Under the pieces are notes generated by a model that saw only the letters and a program-made list of their open reading frames with translations, had not been told where the DNA came from and did no database searches. Below are positions 14,689 to 24,924 of a DNA stretch of 64,000 nucleotides, piece after piece (the stretch's first letter is position 1; each line of letters starts with the position of its first letter). A program made the position numbers and the translations under genes. The stretch is from Laburnicola sp. R22_1 (lineage: Eukaryota > Ascomycota > Dothideomycetes > Pleosporales > Didymosphaeriaceae): positions 2,170,001-2,234,000 of the forward strand of contig JACONQ010000007.1 in assembly GCA_014281115.1 (NCBI GenBank), written 5' to 3'.

Positions 14689-16059
14689 ATGGGCTCCCCG
14701 TTAGCATCCATCGAGCTAGCTGCAGTGCGTAAATACATGGCTAAATACAACGTCCTCAATGCCCTGGACAGTCTCCCTCCCGCGAAGGACATTACCATCA
14801 CACCGCAGACAATCTTCGCGTCCGAGCATCCGTACAAGCTCCTCGTCGGTACGCCAGACAGCGACAACATATGGATCGTACTTGGAAAAAACTCTCGAGG
14901 TGACCAGGCACCCCAGGTAATGATTTACCGGGGCGACAGTACCAATCTGATGAGATTTACCTTCCACGATCTGGAGACAGTGGATATGGTGCAGCCGTTC
15001 AACAGGCTGTGGATGAAAACGATACCGAAACCGGGTAGTTATGAGGAGTCGTCGATGGATCGAAGGAGGGGAACGATGAAGGCGTTGGCGTATTGGTATT
15101 TTCTATGTGAGGCGGAGAGGAGATGTGGGGCGTTGGTGGTCCCGGTAGTGGTGAGGAAGTATCTTCTGGAAGCGCTGAAGAGAATGGGAACCGCACCGTA
15201 TTCCACGGCGCCCGAGACGGTTGACGATGGTGTGGGTGGCAGCTCAACTCCGCAAGCGACATTGGAAGTTAGTGTTGAGGTGTTTGAGCGTCAGAGACAA
15301 GAGCTGGAGAGGATTGAGCAGGCCAGGAGGGAACAGAAGGGTCTTAATTTACATGGAAAGTCACGTCACTTAAAAAGACAGTTGCAGGATCTTGAGAGTG
15401 CAGACGAAGACTCAGACAGGAACGATATGTCTCTGGTGCTACCGACAGAAGGGCTGTCCGACTTAGATCCGTTTCTCGCATCTCCACCTCGAGATCAGAC
15501 TCTGCTCGCGACATACAAGCAGCATCGACATTCTCCAAAGCCAGTTTGGCAGAGTCGAACCAATACGAATCCTAGGACTGGGAGTGTTGAAGACGTCCAG
15601 CTGCAGAGTACTGCGTGGTCTATTGAACCGCTCGTCGATCGCGATTTGCCATCAGAGCGGATGGAACTTCGCAAATTTAACGGGTGTTACGATAGCCTGA
15701 TCCTAGTCGAGCAAGAATCCCATCGCAAACCGTTCATCGTAAAATCGCACATAGGGTCTCAAGCCCCTCCTCCTCCAGTACCAGCGTCGACCCATGTTCA
15801 AACTCCACCTTCTCCGCTCTGCACCATGACGCAACGGGCTACTGGTGCTACTGCCTTCGCGGGCGGTCAGCCGGACTCTTCTGGCACCCTTGTCCAGCAT
15901 GATCAGCTTTTTGGGAGGTTGAAAGAGATGGTTGATGCTGAGGCGGCGCTGAAGATGGAGCTGGAATTGTACGAGACGAAAGCCGATGATCTAAGGCGGA
16001 GGATCAAAGAGCAGGGAGATGCGATTAGACGGTGTATGGCGGATGCAAGGGGGAATTGA
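14689..16059 (+). CDS. Hypothetical protein with N-terminal folded domain and C-terminal coiled coil (paralogue 1)
   Basis: Intronless 456-aa ORF with an ATG in good context (ACAATATGG). No known family was recognised. Residues 1-170 look like one folded domain: alternating strands (KLLVGTPDSDNIWIVLG), then a motif FTFHDLETVDMVQPFNRLW and two helices ending PVVVRKYLLEALKRM. Residues 200-370 are low-complexity, rich in Ser, Pro and Gln. The last ~50 residues are a charged coiled coil (LKMELELYETKADDLRRRI). The order strand block, 'xPF' motif, helix pair, disordered linker and terminal coil recurs in the genes at 16761, 18662 and 20144. I therefore treat it as the most divergent intact member of a local family. 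The coding call is firm; kinship is inference from eye alignment. Confidence 0.75.
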   Translation: MGSPLASIELAAVRKYMAKYNVLNALDSLPPAKDITITPQTIFASEHPYKLLVGTPDSDNIWIVLGKNSRGDQAPQVMIYRGDSTNLMRFTFHDLETVDMVQPFNRLWMKTIPKPGSYEESSMDRRRGTMKALAYWYFLCEAERRCGALVVPVVVRKYLLEALKRMGTAPYSTAPETVDDGVGGSSTPQATLEVSVEVFERQRQELERIEQARREQKGLNLHGKSRHLKRQLQDLESADEDSDRNDMSLVLPTEGLSDLDPFLASPPRDQTLLATYKQHRHSPKPVWQSRTNTNPRTGSVEDVQLQSTAWSIEPLVDRDLPSERMELRKFNGCYDSLILVEQESHRKPFIVKSHIGSQAPPPPVPASTHVQTPPSPLCTMTQRATGATAFAGGQPDSSGTLVQHDQLFGRLKEMVDAEAALKMELELYETKADDLRRRIKEQGDAIRRCMADARGN

Positions 16060-16760
16060 TTGGCGTACATGGTTCTCGGATGATACGAAATTGGGCGTTG
16101 CTGAAGTGGTACAAGCTTCCAAGGTTTCGCGCAGATTGGAAGTCATGTGACGGGTAATGGATACAAAAACTTCTAGATCAGCCATGTTTAGTGACGTATA
16201 CAGTTTGCGTTCGTTTCTCGCTAGACATGGTTTGCCTGTGTGTGAGACGTCGAGGTCCTAATATGGGTATAGCAGTGTGCCGGGACAGCATTAGTCATGT
16301 GTGATTCAATTCTGGACTAGCCCATCTCCCGGCGCCCCGCCCCAGCCTCCCCACGGTGTCATCTTCTCCCAACCTCCACCACCGTGCCCTTCTACAATTG
16401 CTTTGCATTGATTAAATATCTGGTTGTAGTAGAACCTACAATCTGCGGGCGAGTGCGTCCGAGTGCGGCCCATTACCGATCGGAGATACCTAGGGTGGAT
16501 CTGCGGGGAAGTGCGACTGCCTAGAGGAACCAACGGGCCGGTGAAGAGACGCCAGTGAAGGAGCCCAGTGAAGGAGCCCATAGGAAAGCAACGCCATTTA
16601 GGACCCGCCGTTACGAGACGCGCGCACATACACGTTCACGTTGGCACCGGAAGCAAGACACATCTGCAAAACCGTTTGCTACGCCATCACGTGGGCACAT
16701 CTGGCCTTCAATCGGGACATCTTACCAGGCCCCCTCTTGGAAACCCAGAATTCTCGCTCA
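16060..16760. other. Intergenic
   Basis: Nothing was recognised apart from a short direct repeat of GTGAAGGAGCCCA near 16554-16580. Confidence 0.4.
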
Positions 16761-17912
16761 ATGGCTGAACTGGACCCTGAAGCCGCCGATGTGATGGCCA
16801 TCACGACGTTCCTGCAAGAGAGAAGGGGGAAATCAACACTTCCGTTCTTCGACCATCTGCAGTTCTCCCCCCAGCAAGACGAGGAGGACGCTCTGCCGCA
16901 GAAACTATTGACAGGGGATAAAAAAAATCCCGATTTACTGTTACTTGTTCCCCGGAAAGCAAACAGCATGCGTATACTATCTTCACAAGGATGGCAGCAG
17001 GAATACACTGAACAGACAAGCCCTCTGGGCGGCACATCTCGTCGAACCGTTCGTAGCCCTCACGCACTATGCATCTTCCGGAGAATATCTCGCGTCTTTC
17101 ATCAAAGCATGCTTTGTTATGAAGGGGTTGACTGCGGACAATCCAGTACCGAGCGTGAGAAGCTACCTTCTACGACTCTTGAAAGCTATCAAATGGATAG
17201 AAGAGGCACACGGGTACGAGCTCCGCAATGAGAGCATTGATCAAGACGATACGAATAATGATCACCAGGATGAAATCATCAATCATGACGATGAGGATAT
17301 TGGTCAAGACGATGAGACCGATGACCACGACGACGAAAGCATCGATCAAATTGAGGGATACCTACCGCATGTCAATGGAGAAATTGCGCACAGAATTGAG
17401 AGCCTCGAACCTGAGCACGAGAACGTCGTCATTCTGCCAATGGGGAAGTCGGACTAGCTACTCCTCCCGGTCGTTCATCTGAGTCCGCTCGTGAGAATGA
17501 AGACCTTGGGCCTGCGCACGAGAATGCTGTCATCTCTGCAGGCCTGCGACGGCTTGCTGCTCTGGAAGACGACTCCGAAACCGACGATGAAGACGAGCAC
17601 CGCGTTCGCGAACACCTGCTACAGGACTACTACGCGACACTCCAGGAGCAAAGACTTCAAAAGAAGGACTTGGCAGAGAAACAGAGAGAGCAGGAAAAGG
17701 CCTCCCAAGAGATGTACGCGCTATCCGCGCAAATCAGAACACTTGGCGCACAGTATCTTGAGATAAAAGCTGCAGAGAAGATTCGAGAGAAAAGAGTACA
17801 GGATATTAGAGATAACATGAAAGCTCGGAGACACCTATTGAAGAAGAAGAAGAAGTATCAGATGAACGGGAAAGAGGGCATCGAGTTAGCGAAGCGGATG
17901 CTGACGGGATGA
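16761..17912 (+). pseudogene. Frameshifted paralogue 2 of the 14.7-21.2 kb family
   Basis: Three consecutive frames continue one protein. Frame one starts at ATG 16761 (MAELDPEAADVM) and carries LPFFDHLQF, closely resembling PPFFDNLTL of the gene at 18662. Near the CCCC run at 16950-16953 the sense frame moves by one base. It continues as GKQTACVYYLHKDG, then ALWAAHLVEPFVALTHY and PVPSVRSYLLRLLKAI (compare PVVVRKYLLEALKRM in the 14689 gene), then an Asp/Glu-rich repeat (17238-17349), and stops at 17457. A third frame picks up around 17440-17460 and runs through a strongly charged coiled coil to TGA 17912. No convincing GT..AG intron accounts for either shift. Either the gene is decaying or the assembly has two indels. 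The function is unknown. Confidence 0.55.
17238..17349 (+). repeat. Asp/Glu-rich degenerate tandem repeat inside paralogue 2
   Basis: The DNA repeats imperfect GATCAAGACGATGA-like units encoding acidic runs such as NHDDEDIGQDDETDDHDD. Such repeats expand and contract easily and sit just upstream of the second frame shift. Confidence 0.6.
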
Positions 17913-18661
17913 GATTATCCCTCTGTCACTATTTGGACACCTTCAGAAGCCCTGTTTTGATTTTCTGTCAAGCTTTCAAAGCTGCTGACGCTCTTTGCTT
18001 TGAAAATGCGGTTGAATTCTTACGTCTGAAGAGAGCATCAACACGCGCTTCGAAGATTGGGCTGCTTTGCGATAGCCTTTCTTACTGGGAGCTGGACACG
18101 AATGCTTACGCAGTTGACACTATTCCTACGAATTTGAAGACCTTCCCTAGCGCACTTCTACTAGAATCTGGATAGTCTTTGGTTGGTTTTTCCTAGTACA
18201 AAAAGATTTCCTGTCTCGGATTTACATGTGCTTTCGGTTTTGTTCTACGATTCGAGTGTCCTTTGGATGATTTCACGAGTTACAATTTCATGTTTCTTTA
18301 GTCTTTAGCTGCATTAATGTCGATTATATCACTTGGGTAGTGGATCTCTGCCGAACACGACTTATACTAGTACATGGATGTATGTAGGCCGAAGCGCATG
18401 ATTTTCATATTCGAAATCTGGGATTTAACCACGTGTCTGTGTCCCCCATCCTCAAGCACAGCTATCCTACCCTTCGCCTGGAAGAATCGCAACTTCCTCT
18501 GCTATAACACCAGCGTCGATGAATGTATCGTGTCTGCTGGAGTAGCCCACGACCTAGATGCGCCCCTGCCTGTTCTTGGCCTTGTGCACATCGCGATGCA
18601 GCTCATAACCGCCCTCGTGAAACAGCTCATCAAGCCTGTTTTTCGCTCTATCCACCGTCTC
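17913..18661. other. Intergenic
   Basis: 3' flanks of two convergent paralogues. No gene was supported. Short open frames here have no family resemblance. Confidence 0.45.
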
Positions 18662-19738
18662 CTACTCCTTCTCGAGATCTTTCACCGCCGCAGCCTTCTC
18701 CGCCACAGCCGTCGCCTGCTTCGCGACCAACTCCTCATCCTTTTGCATAGCAGCGACCCTGGCTCTGTCAATCCTAGCCGCAGCAGCGATCCTTGCCTCC
18801 CGAACGAACCGCTCGATTTCGGCTTCGCTCTCTCGAGTAATGCGGTCGCACTCCTTCTCCAGCTCCTCTTCATGCTCCCCGACGGCATAATCGGCCCATA
18901 GGCACTCGTCGTTGCAGTCCTCGACCTCTGCCTTGCGAGCAGCAGCAGCAAGACCGGCCTGACTCAGCGTCTCTTCGAGACGGATGATCTCGCCCACCAG
19001 CGCCTGGCGGCGAGCTGCCGGGGAACCGGCACCACGCGGTGACTCAGACTGCGATGCGGACGACGACTTCTGCTTCTTGGGCGTCTCCTGCGTCTCCTCA
19101 GTGTCAGATACGTCGTGGCTGCGCTTCTTCGACGGCTGCGGCTCGGGGGACTCGGCCGCGACGAGCTCTTGGTTGACCTGCTGAAGTTTTAGTACTGTGT
19201 GTTCCCTCGCGATGGGTAATGTAGATACGGAAAGTCTCACCGTTGGGGTAGGGATGGCCTGCTCGGCGGTCAGGCGCGCCTGTTCAGCCTTGTGGGTCAT
19301 TTTCAGACCGATTTGGAGGAGGTTGTTTTTATAGCCGTAGATGGGTGCGGGAGCGCCTCCTTGATAGTTGAAGCCTGCGACAGCGAGGTAGGCCCAAAGT
19401 GTAAACTGGAGAACAGCGAGCTTCTGATTTGCGGTTCGCGCTCGGGGAGTCGCCAGAACAGCTCCGAAGGGGTGCACGAAGGTGATCAGGGCGAGTGTGT
19501 CGGTAGGGGAAAGGCAGATAAAGTTGCCGTTGTCGTTTTGGAGCTCGACAGAGTTGGTGGAACAGTGATACTGGGCACAGATGGTAGAGTCGTCGAGATG
19601 GCCTACGTGAATTGCTATTTGAGTGTAGTTGTAGGTCGGGTGCTTCGCCTTTTTAAGGGTGAGGTTGTCGAAGAAGGGAGGTGTGGGACTGTCCGTCAGC
19701 TGTTTGAACAGGGAGACTAAATTCGCCATGCCGCCCAT
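18662..19738 (-). CDS. Hypothetical protein with N-terminal domain and long C-terminal coiled coil (paralogue 3)
   Basis: Exons 19738-19241 and 19180-18662 surround a 60-nt phase-0 intron (GTGAGA donor, ACTAAAAC branch, TTCAG acceptor). Because 60 is a multiple of three the frame also reads through unspliced. The spliced product is 338 aa; MANLV at 19729 is an alternative start. The N-terminal ~150 residues contain PPFFDNL, a strand-rich block (ICAQYHCSTNSVELQND), the family motif LALITFVHPFGAVLATP and an amphipathic helix (LAVLQFTLWAYLAVAGFNY). A disordered linker with a KKRSHD basic patch (possible nuclear signal) leads into ~110 residues of Glu/Ala/Arg-rich coiled coil. No catalytic motif was seen. 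It resembles the broken gene at 16761 most closely. The function is unknown. Confidence 0.75.
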   Translation of the reverse strand: MGGMANLVSLFKQLTDSPTPPFFDNLTLKKAKHPTYNYTQIAIHVGHLDDSTICAQYHCSTNSVELQNDNGNFICLSPTDTLALITFVHPFGAVLATPRARTANQKLAVLQFTLWAYLAVAGFNYQGGAPAPIYGYKNNLLQIGLKMTHKAEQARLTAEQAIPTPTVRLSVSTLPIAREHTVLKLQQVNQELVAAESPEPQPSKKRSHDVSDTEETQETPKKQKSSSASQSESPRGAGSPAARRQALVGEIIRLEETLSQAGLAAAARKAEVEDCNDECLWADYAVGEHEEELEKECDRITRESEAEIERFVREARIAAAARIDRARVAAMQKDEELVAKQATAVAEKAAAVKDLEKE

Positions 19739-20143
19739 TGTGCGTTATTGTACGTAATCCTATTGTACGTAATTCGGGGGGCTGGGCGGTGAACCAGCAA
19801 AAGATGGCTGGGTGAGGAGGGTGAGCGCTGAATATCGCGATGAAAACAATAAGCGAGGTGGAGAGCGGAGTGCAAGTGGGATGGCACAGAGGACGTGGGC
19901 GTCAGCCCCGTCCAGGTTGCGTGCTAGATTTTCTACCTGCTCTAAATTCACCATGGCAACCAAGACGTGAAGTCAACCCGGAACGCCAAGCAAATGCCCA
20001 CTGTCGCTATACCGCTGCATGCCGAGGGCAAACGCACACCAATATCATGCTATACAGACGAGAAACTTTTCACAGAGTACAAAAGCTCTTATTCTTACAT
20101 CGTACGCCTTATACGCAGGAACAAATACGGGAGGCTATCGGTA
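19739..20143. other. Intergenic
   Basis: Separates two minus-strand paralogues. Directly upstream of 19738 a short element (TTGTACGTAAT-like) is repeated near 19749 and 19763. Nothing else was recognised. Confidence 0.4.
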
Positions 20144-21211
20144 TCAAGCCCTAGCCTTCTCCAGGTAGCATTCCACTTCCTTGGAGCGGTCCTTCAATAG
20201 ACGATCCATGGTCTTCTCACGACGTTCCTTACGATCCTTCAATAGCCTCTTCCGCTCCTTCAATGTCACCTTCCTTGCTTTCAGCCACGCGTTCTTTGCC
20301 TCCAACGCCGCCTTCTCTTCCTTTACTTCCCTAATCGCATCTTCCACTCTCTTCTCCTCCATGCGGTCCTCCAGCTCCTCATTTTGAGTGTCGACGATTA
20401 TGCGGTGGAGGTCTTCGTGGGGGCCGGCAGCCAAGAGTGTGTGCTCGGGTGATCCGTCTGGCCCCGACTGCTCCACTTTGATGGGTGGATCGCGATCTGA
20501 CGATGTCGGCGCAGGTGGGTGTGTGGCCGGCGCACTTGAAAGAACACTGCTAGAAGATCGGGTTGTTGCTGGGATCAATGAACGGTCGCGCTCTCCAGAC
20601 TGCCTGCTTTGAGTACTCAAGGATTGTTGAAGCCTCGCCAGCCCGCCCGCCAAATGTCGGCACGTACGATCAAGTTTGGGCGAGAAGACCTCGTCCGCGA
20701 CACCATTGGCTAGGAATACGTATTTGACGACGCAATTGAGCTGCACAAGCGTGTTACCCGTTGATGTAGAGGCATTGATTATACCGTGTACGGAACGTGC
20801 GCGAAGTATTCTTCATGGTAGAGGCATTGAAGATGTCGAAAGGTTTTATGAGTGGAATCCCGCGCAAATCTTTGAACGAAATTTCCTGGAACCCGAATGT
20901 GGTGGTCTCTCTGAAGTAGCAGACGTTTATGCCGCCGACATCAATTGAATCTCTGCCCCCCCCCCCCAAAGATACGCCCATAACTTTCCATTGGGCGTAT
21001 CGCTGAGCAAGAGAGCCTTCCGAAACGTTTGTTTGGCCCCGCCAATTGTCTTGTGTGCCCTGTCCTCGAAGACCTGCGGAGCCCTGAGTAATCCTAACGC
21101 GTCGACTAGGCCATGCTGCTCCAAAAAGTCGTCGATGATACGTAGTTGGTCTGATTGATCAGGGCTTCCGCCGAAGTTGCCGCTCGCGGTCCTACTAGCT
21201 GGCGACGTCAT
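20144..21211 (-). pseudogene. Frameshifted paralogue 4 of the 14.7-21.2 kb family
   Basis: One protein is spread over three minus-strand frames. It begins at ATG 21211 (MTSPASRTASGNFGG) and reads KLWAYLWGGG into a run of 12 C at 20956-20967. There the frame changes and continues as GGINVCYFRETTTFGFQEIS, FKDLRGIPLIKPFDIF (compare FHDLETVDMVQPFNRLW in the 14689 gene). It shifts again near 20770-20790, beside a duplicated GTAGAGGCATTGA (20767 and 20818). It then runs as LVQLNCVVKYVFLANGVADEV, a Ser/Pro linker and a basic coiled coil (KARKVTLKERKRLLKDRKE), to TGA 20144. A 51-nt GT..AG candidate at the second shift does not restore the frame. It is either a real pseudogene or a gene carrying a slippage-prone homopolymer. 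Confidence 0.55.
20956..20967. repeat. Poly-C (12) tract inside paralogue 4
   Basis: Twelve consecutive C residues lie exactly where the reading frame of the minus-strand paralogue changes. Confidence 0.9.
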
Positions 21212-22352
21212 GTCTGTCAATTAGCACTGAAGTTGAGTTGGCTATAAATTAATAGAAAAGGATGCATGAATATAGCAGCCTCTAAAGAATGCATGCACTT
21301 ACTCTGCTATATTTCGGAATTCTCAACGGGGGTGGGAGGGTCGCATACGCGGCGGGTGCCGGAGAGGCGGACTGCTTGTTTGTGGAGAGCACTGTTGGTC
21401 GCAACGCGTGTGCTTGTTTGTGGAGAGCAACCGGAAAATCGGTCGGGCCGGACACGGCGATGCGTGAACGTCCGGTTTTGGAGACTGCATCGCGTCTCTT
21501 TCAAAGCACTATATCCACAATATAAATTCGATTTGAATATGATCGCAAGGATACGTCACGTGTCATTCAAAGCTTGGCGGTGTATTTTACCTAATTTGGC
21601 CGCACTTGGTTCCAATACTTGAATGTTCCTCGGCAGTCACGACCCAGTTTTTACAAGAATCAAACGACCATGTCTTTGCATAAAGCTTCCAAGCAATTTT
21701 GGTGTTCAAAATCCGCGATATTCGTCTCTTCAGTGGTTTCCCAACACGTAGCGACACGAGCAGGCGACCTGAAATCACGTGCTCGCTCACGACCCGAACA
21801 GCACAGTGTCCAAGTGGCTAACTATACATCACTCTAATAGCCCTATCCGCGAGTGGGTTAAGAGAAGAGTGACTAGAGCCTCTTAGGCTCTGAAACAACA
21901 CTGACTGTCGTGTTGGATTGAACCGTAGTTATTGAAATCCATCAATGACTACCTAAGGTATGATGGTCGACCGCGACCAGTTGCATACAACACGGGAGTC
22001 GGAGATTGCGCGCAATTTAATTATCTGTGAGAATTCACGTCTAGGTACTGTTGAAGTTGAAAAGCTTCGTTGTTCTTGCACGTTGCGGTTATGCAACATT
22101 GAATACTTCTCATCATTCAAGATTGGAGATTAGCTGTTGTTACGGACACTCACATTGGCAGCCTTCACATGGCTCCCTGCCTACCAAGAACACTTATATT
22201 GGGATTCTACCTGCAATAATCTTCATCTTCTGCTTCAAAACACCATCGGTAACGCTATACACTCACCTTTCCCTTACAACTTCGCCTTGTATTTTGACCG
22301 CAGGGAGGCCTAAACAATATTGTGATCTTGCGTACTTGATTACTGCAGGAAC
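21212..22352. other. Intergenic with one short direct repeat
   Basis: No gene was supported. An identical 19-bp direct repeat (TGCTTGTTTGTGGAGAGCA) occurs at 21373-21391 and 21411-21429. The right part (22030-22350) probably holds the promoter of the next gene. Confidence 0.5.
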
Positions 22353-23731
22353 ATGGCAGAAGACTATACCACACAAGCTTCGTACGACAGAAGCAAGCCG
22401 CCAGACCTAGGTAAGCACTCTAATAATACTTTTAGAAGATTGTCTAACTAACATTCGGCGCAGCTGCTCACGTCGACCTGCAGTCGCCGTCTAAAGCCAC
22501 AACATCAAATACTTACTCGTACGCGATCTCCTCTCCGCAAACAACTCCACGTCCGACGACTAACTTTTCGACCGTTCCACGGGGTGGGTTTGTGCAGCAA
22601 TTGCCCCCAACGCAGGCAAATGCATGTTTGGGCAACCAGCAGTGGGCGTCGCCTAATCGCTCAGTCAGAGCTCTCGTTCCAAATTCCCACTCTCTCCCTC
22701 AACCATCTAGACCCTCGTCCTCGTCACAAGGATATACCATGCGCCCTTCTCCCACTCCAAGTATCCCACCTATAGCTATTTTAAAAAGATCTCCACATTT
22801 GAATGGGGCTTACGCGCACCATGGAAGCAATTTGTCTCACTCTATGAACCAAGACACCCACACTTCATGGCAGGAGGTAATAGTTGATCAAAATACCGAC
22901 TTTGCTCAGTTACTCTCCTCACCGCTAGCTACCGTCAAACCGCCAACAAACCGATGGCAGCAAGCCCGAGAGTACCGGCGCCAAGTCTACGAGCCACCCC
23001 AAGTAGACCCTCAGACGGACTACACCATCGGTTATGTCGAAGCCAACGCCGAACTATGGGTAGACAAGCTCGTTCTAGCCATGACCAACACACAAGACGT
23101 AAAAGACACTCCCAACTCGCACCATCGCCGCCTCTTCCTCTCCGAACACCTCGACACTCTCCTCGTCGAAGCATGCTGCCGCGAAATCTTCACTGCGCTC
23201 ATAGACCGTTGCAAGAACGGCTTCCGCGGGCCTGCACACTTCAATAAAGCGCTGAAAGGCAGCAATGGGCTGGAGCCCGATCAAACAGCGACGTGTGAAG
23301 AGCGCATACGCAATGTCGTCAAAGTGTTGTCATGGAACAAACGCGCCTGCAAAGACGTGTTGTACGAGGACTGGAAAATCAGATTACTCGTCAATCACCC
23401 ACTCGCCTATGATAAAGAGAAAGACTCACAGAAGGGGTCGAATGACCAGAGACGAAAGAGGCAACTGGCTGAGAGGGCGAAGATGGAGAAGACAGAAAAA
23501 GAGTTGAGGGCGTATCGGGAGGCGAACGGAGAGACTGTTATGGGCGTCAAAGGTGTTGCGCAACTAGGTGGTGCATTCGCGCATGGAGCGCATGTTCGGC
23601 CAGAGAGTTGGCCGCAAGAATGGTTGCTTGATAAGGATGACGAAGCGTGGGATGGAGGGAATTTTGGGTTGGGGAAACGGCGGGCATTGGATGGGGAGGG
23701 CGAGCAGGATGCGAAGCGTCGTCGGTTGTGA
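22353..23731 (+). CDS. Hypothetical protein, Dothideomycete-type, basic C-terminus
   Basis: Two exons, 22353-22410 and 22464-23731, are joined by a 53-nt intron (GTAAGC donor, CTAACTAAC branch, GCGCAG acceptor), giving 441 aa. The start is the first ATG (MAEDYTTQASYDRSKPPDL). The unspliced open frame alone would begin at a GTG, which supports the upstream exon. Residues 1-160 are low-complexity, rich in Ser, Pro, Thr and Gln. Residues ~170-330 form a helical, Trp/Cys-containing domain (ELWVDKLVLAMTNTQ, DTLLVEACCREIFTALIDR, VVKVLSWNKRACKDVLYEDW). The tail is charged and ends KRRALDGEGEQDAKRRRL, a plausible nuclear localisation signal. I recognise no named domain. A nuclear role is inference only. 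Confidence 0.75.
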
Positions 23732-24140
23732 AGATTTCTTTTTGCTTTGATAGGGCCTGCGTTTGATTCGGCTGAATCGAACGGTTGGGAATAGAAGTAG
23801 TTTAGTCTCGCAATATTATCTGTTGAACGCATGGTTTACGTCTTCTTGTGAGATTTTGGAGAACAAGGGTACAAAGAGAAGTAACACTACATTACTAGGA
23901 CAAACTTCTGAGTACTACGTGTTACCCCAGGATGACAATAACCAAGGTTGATTGTACCGAAACTTTTATCATGTACACAAAAGATGCTTGTAGAGAAGGT
24001 CTCTACAAGTAATGAAATCCAGAGAAATAAGAGCTGAGTCCTTTGACATGGCTTTTAGATTCGTTTTTCATGTTTGTGGAACTCTTTAGTACGGCAATTG
24101 CCTTGATGGACATTTTAAAATCTCAGTCACGATATTATTA
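23732..24140. other. Intergenic
   Basis: 3' flank of the preceding gene. A repeated AAGGTCTCTACAAG-type palindrome lies near 23985-24010. No coding signal was found. Confidence 0.35.
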
Positions 24141-24924
24141 TTAGAATGCAAGAGGAGGCAAAGTTCGAGAGAGGAGATGATGTGTTATTAGGCTGTGGAC
24201 ATAACCACCTGTCGATAAAATACCGACGAAAGAAACCAAGCAGAGAGACCATGAAAGCAAGTCATGGAAAGCGCAACCAAGAAAAACCCGTCGCAAGACC
24301 TCTTGGTCTCCACGACTGCAAGTAAAAAGAGAGAAGCCGATAACAAACGTACCCATCCAACATTTATACTCCGACCATGGGGAATTGATAAAGTGCGAGC
24401 TAAATCGGCATGTAGACTGGGTACTTTCAGCAAAGAACAATGCATCTTTAGCCAGGAATAGAACAAAGTGGGCCGCATTGAATCGCCATTCATGGCGAGT
24501 TGTGCGACCCAAAGCATTCCTCATCTGTCCAAAGCGATTGCTTGCCCAAGTTCGCCAGTCCCAGTCAACTTCTTCGTTGAGCATGACGAGAGATCTTTTC
24601 GGGATGGACCAACGCCCGCAACCTTTGCGGTGTACCCATCCGTACTAAGTGTCGCCATCTTTCCAAAGTATCCTCGTTTATCCGAAAAAGTTTTGTACGT
24701 GCATCGTATCCCCAGGTATTTAGAGCATAGTTGTCGGCGAGAAGGTGAAATCGACGATGAGACCGAACTTTCTCTTTCCAGTCCGACCTCATGTCGTTAC
24801 TGGAGGAGAAAGCCGGAGGAAGTTTTGAGTGTGACCTAAGGTCAACGCGAGAGAATGTACCGGTAGAAATTCGCCAACGAGTTTGTGTGGTGCCAGATGA
24901 GTCCATGAGCGTGCTACTCGTCAA
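24141..24924 (-). pseudogene. Possible degraded or mis-spliced gene
   Basis: Two overlapping minus-strand frames look protein-like. The first spans 24924-24565 (DMRSDWKEKVRSHRRFHLL, WGYDARTKLFRINEDTLERW). The second starts at ATG 24584 and ends at 24141 (EEVDWDWRTWASNRFGQM, then Phe/Leu-rich segments). A one-base skip near 24585 would join them. I found no splice pair that does so; a 54-nt GT..AG candidate at 24640-24695 keeps the wrong frame. No family was recognised. This is a weak call and could be chance ORFs. Confidence 0.25.

Noticed and set aside
20744..20794. 51-nt intron at the second shift of paralogue 4
   Set aside because: Its length is a multiple of three, so it cannot change frame as needed.
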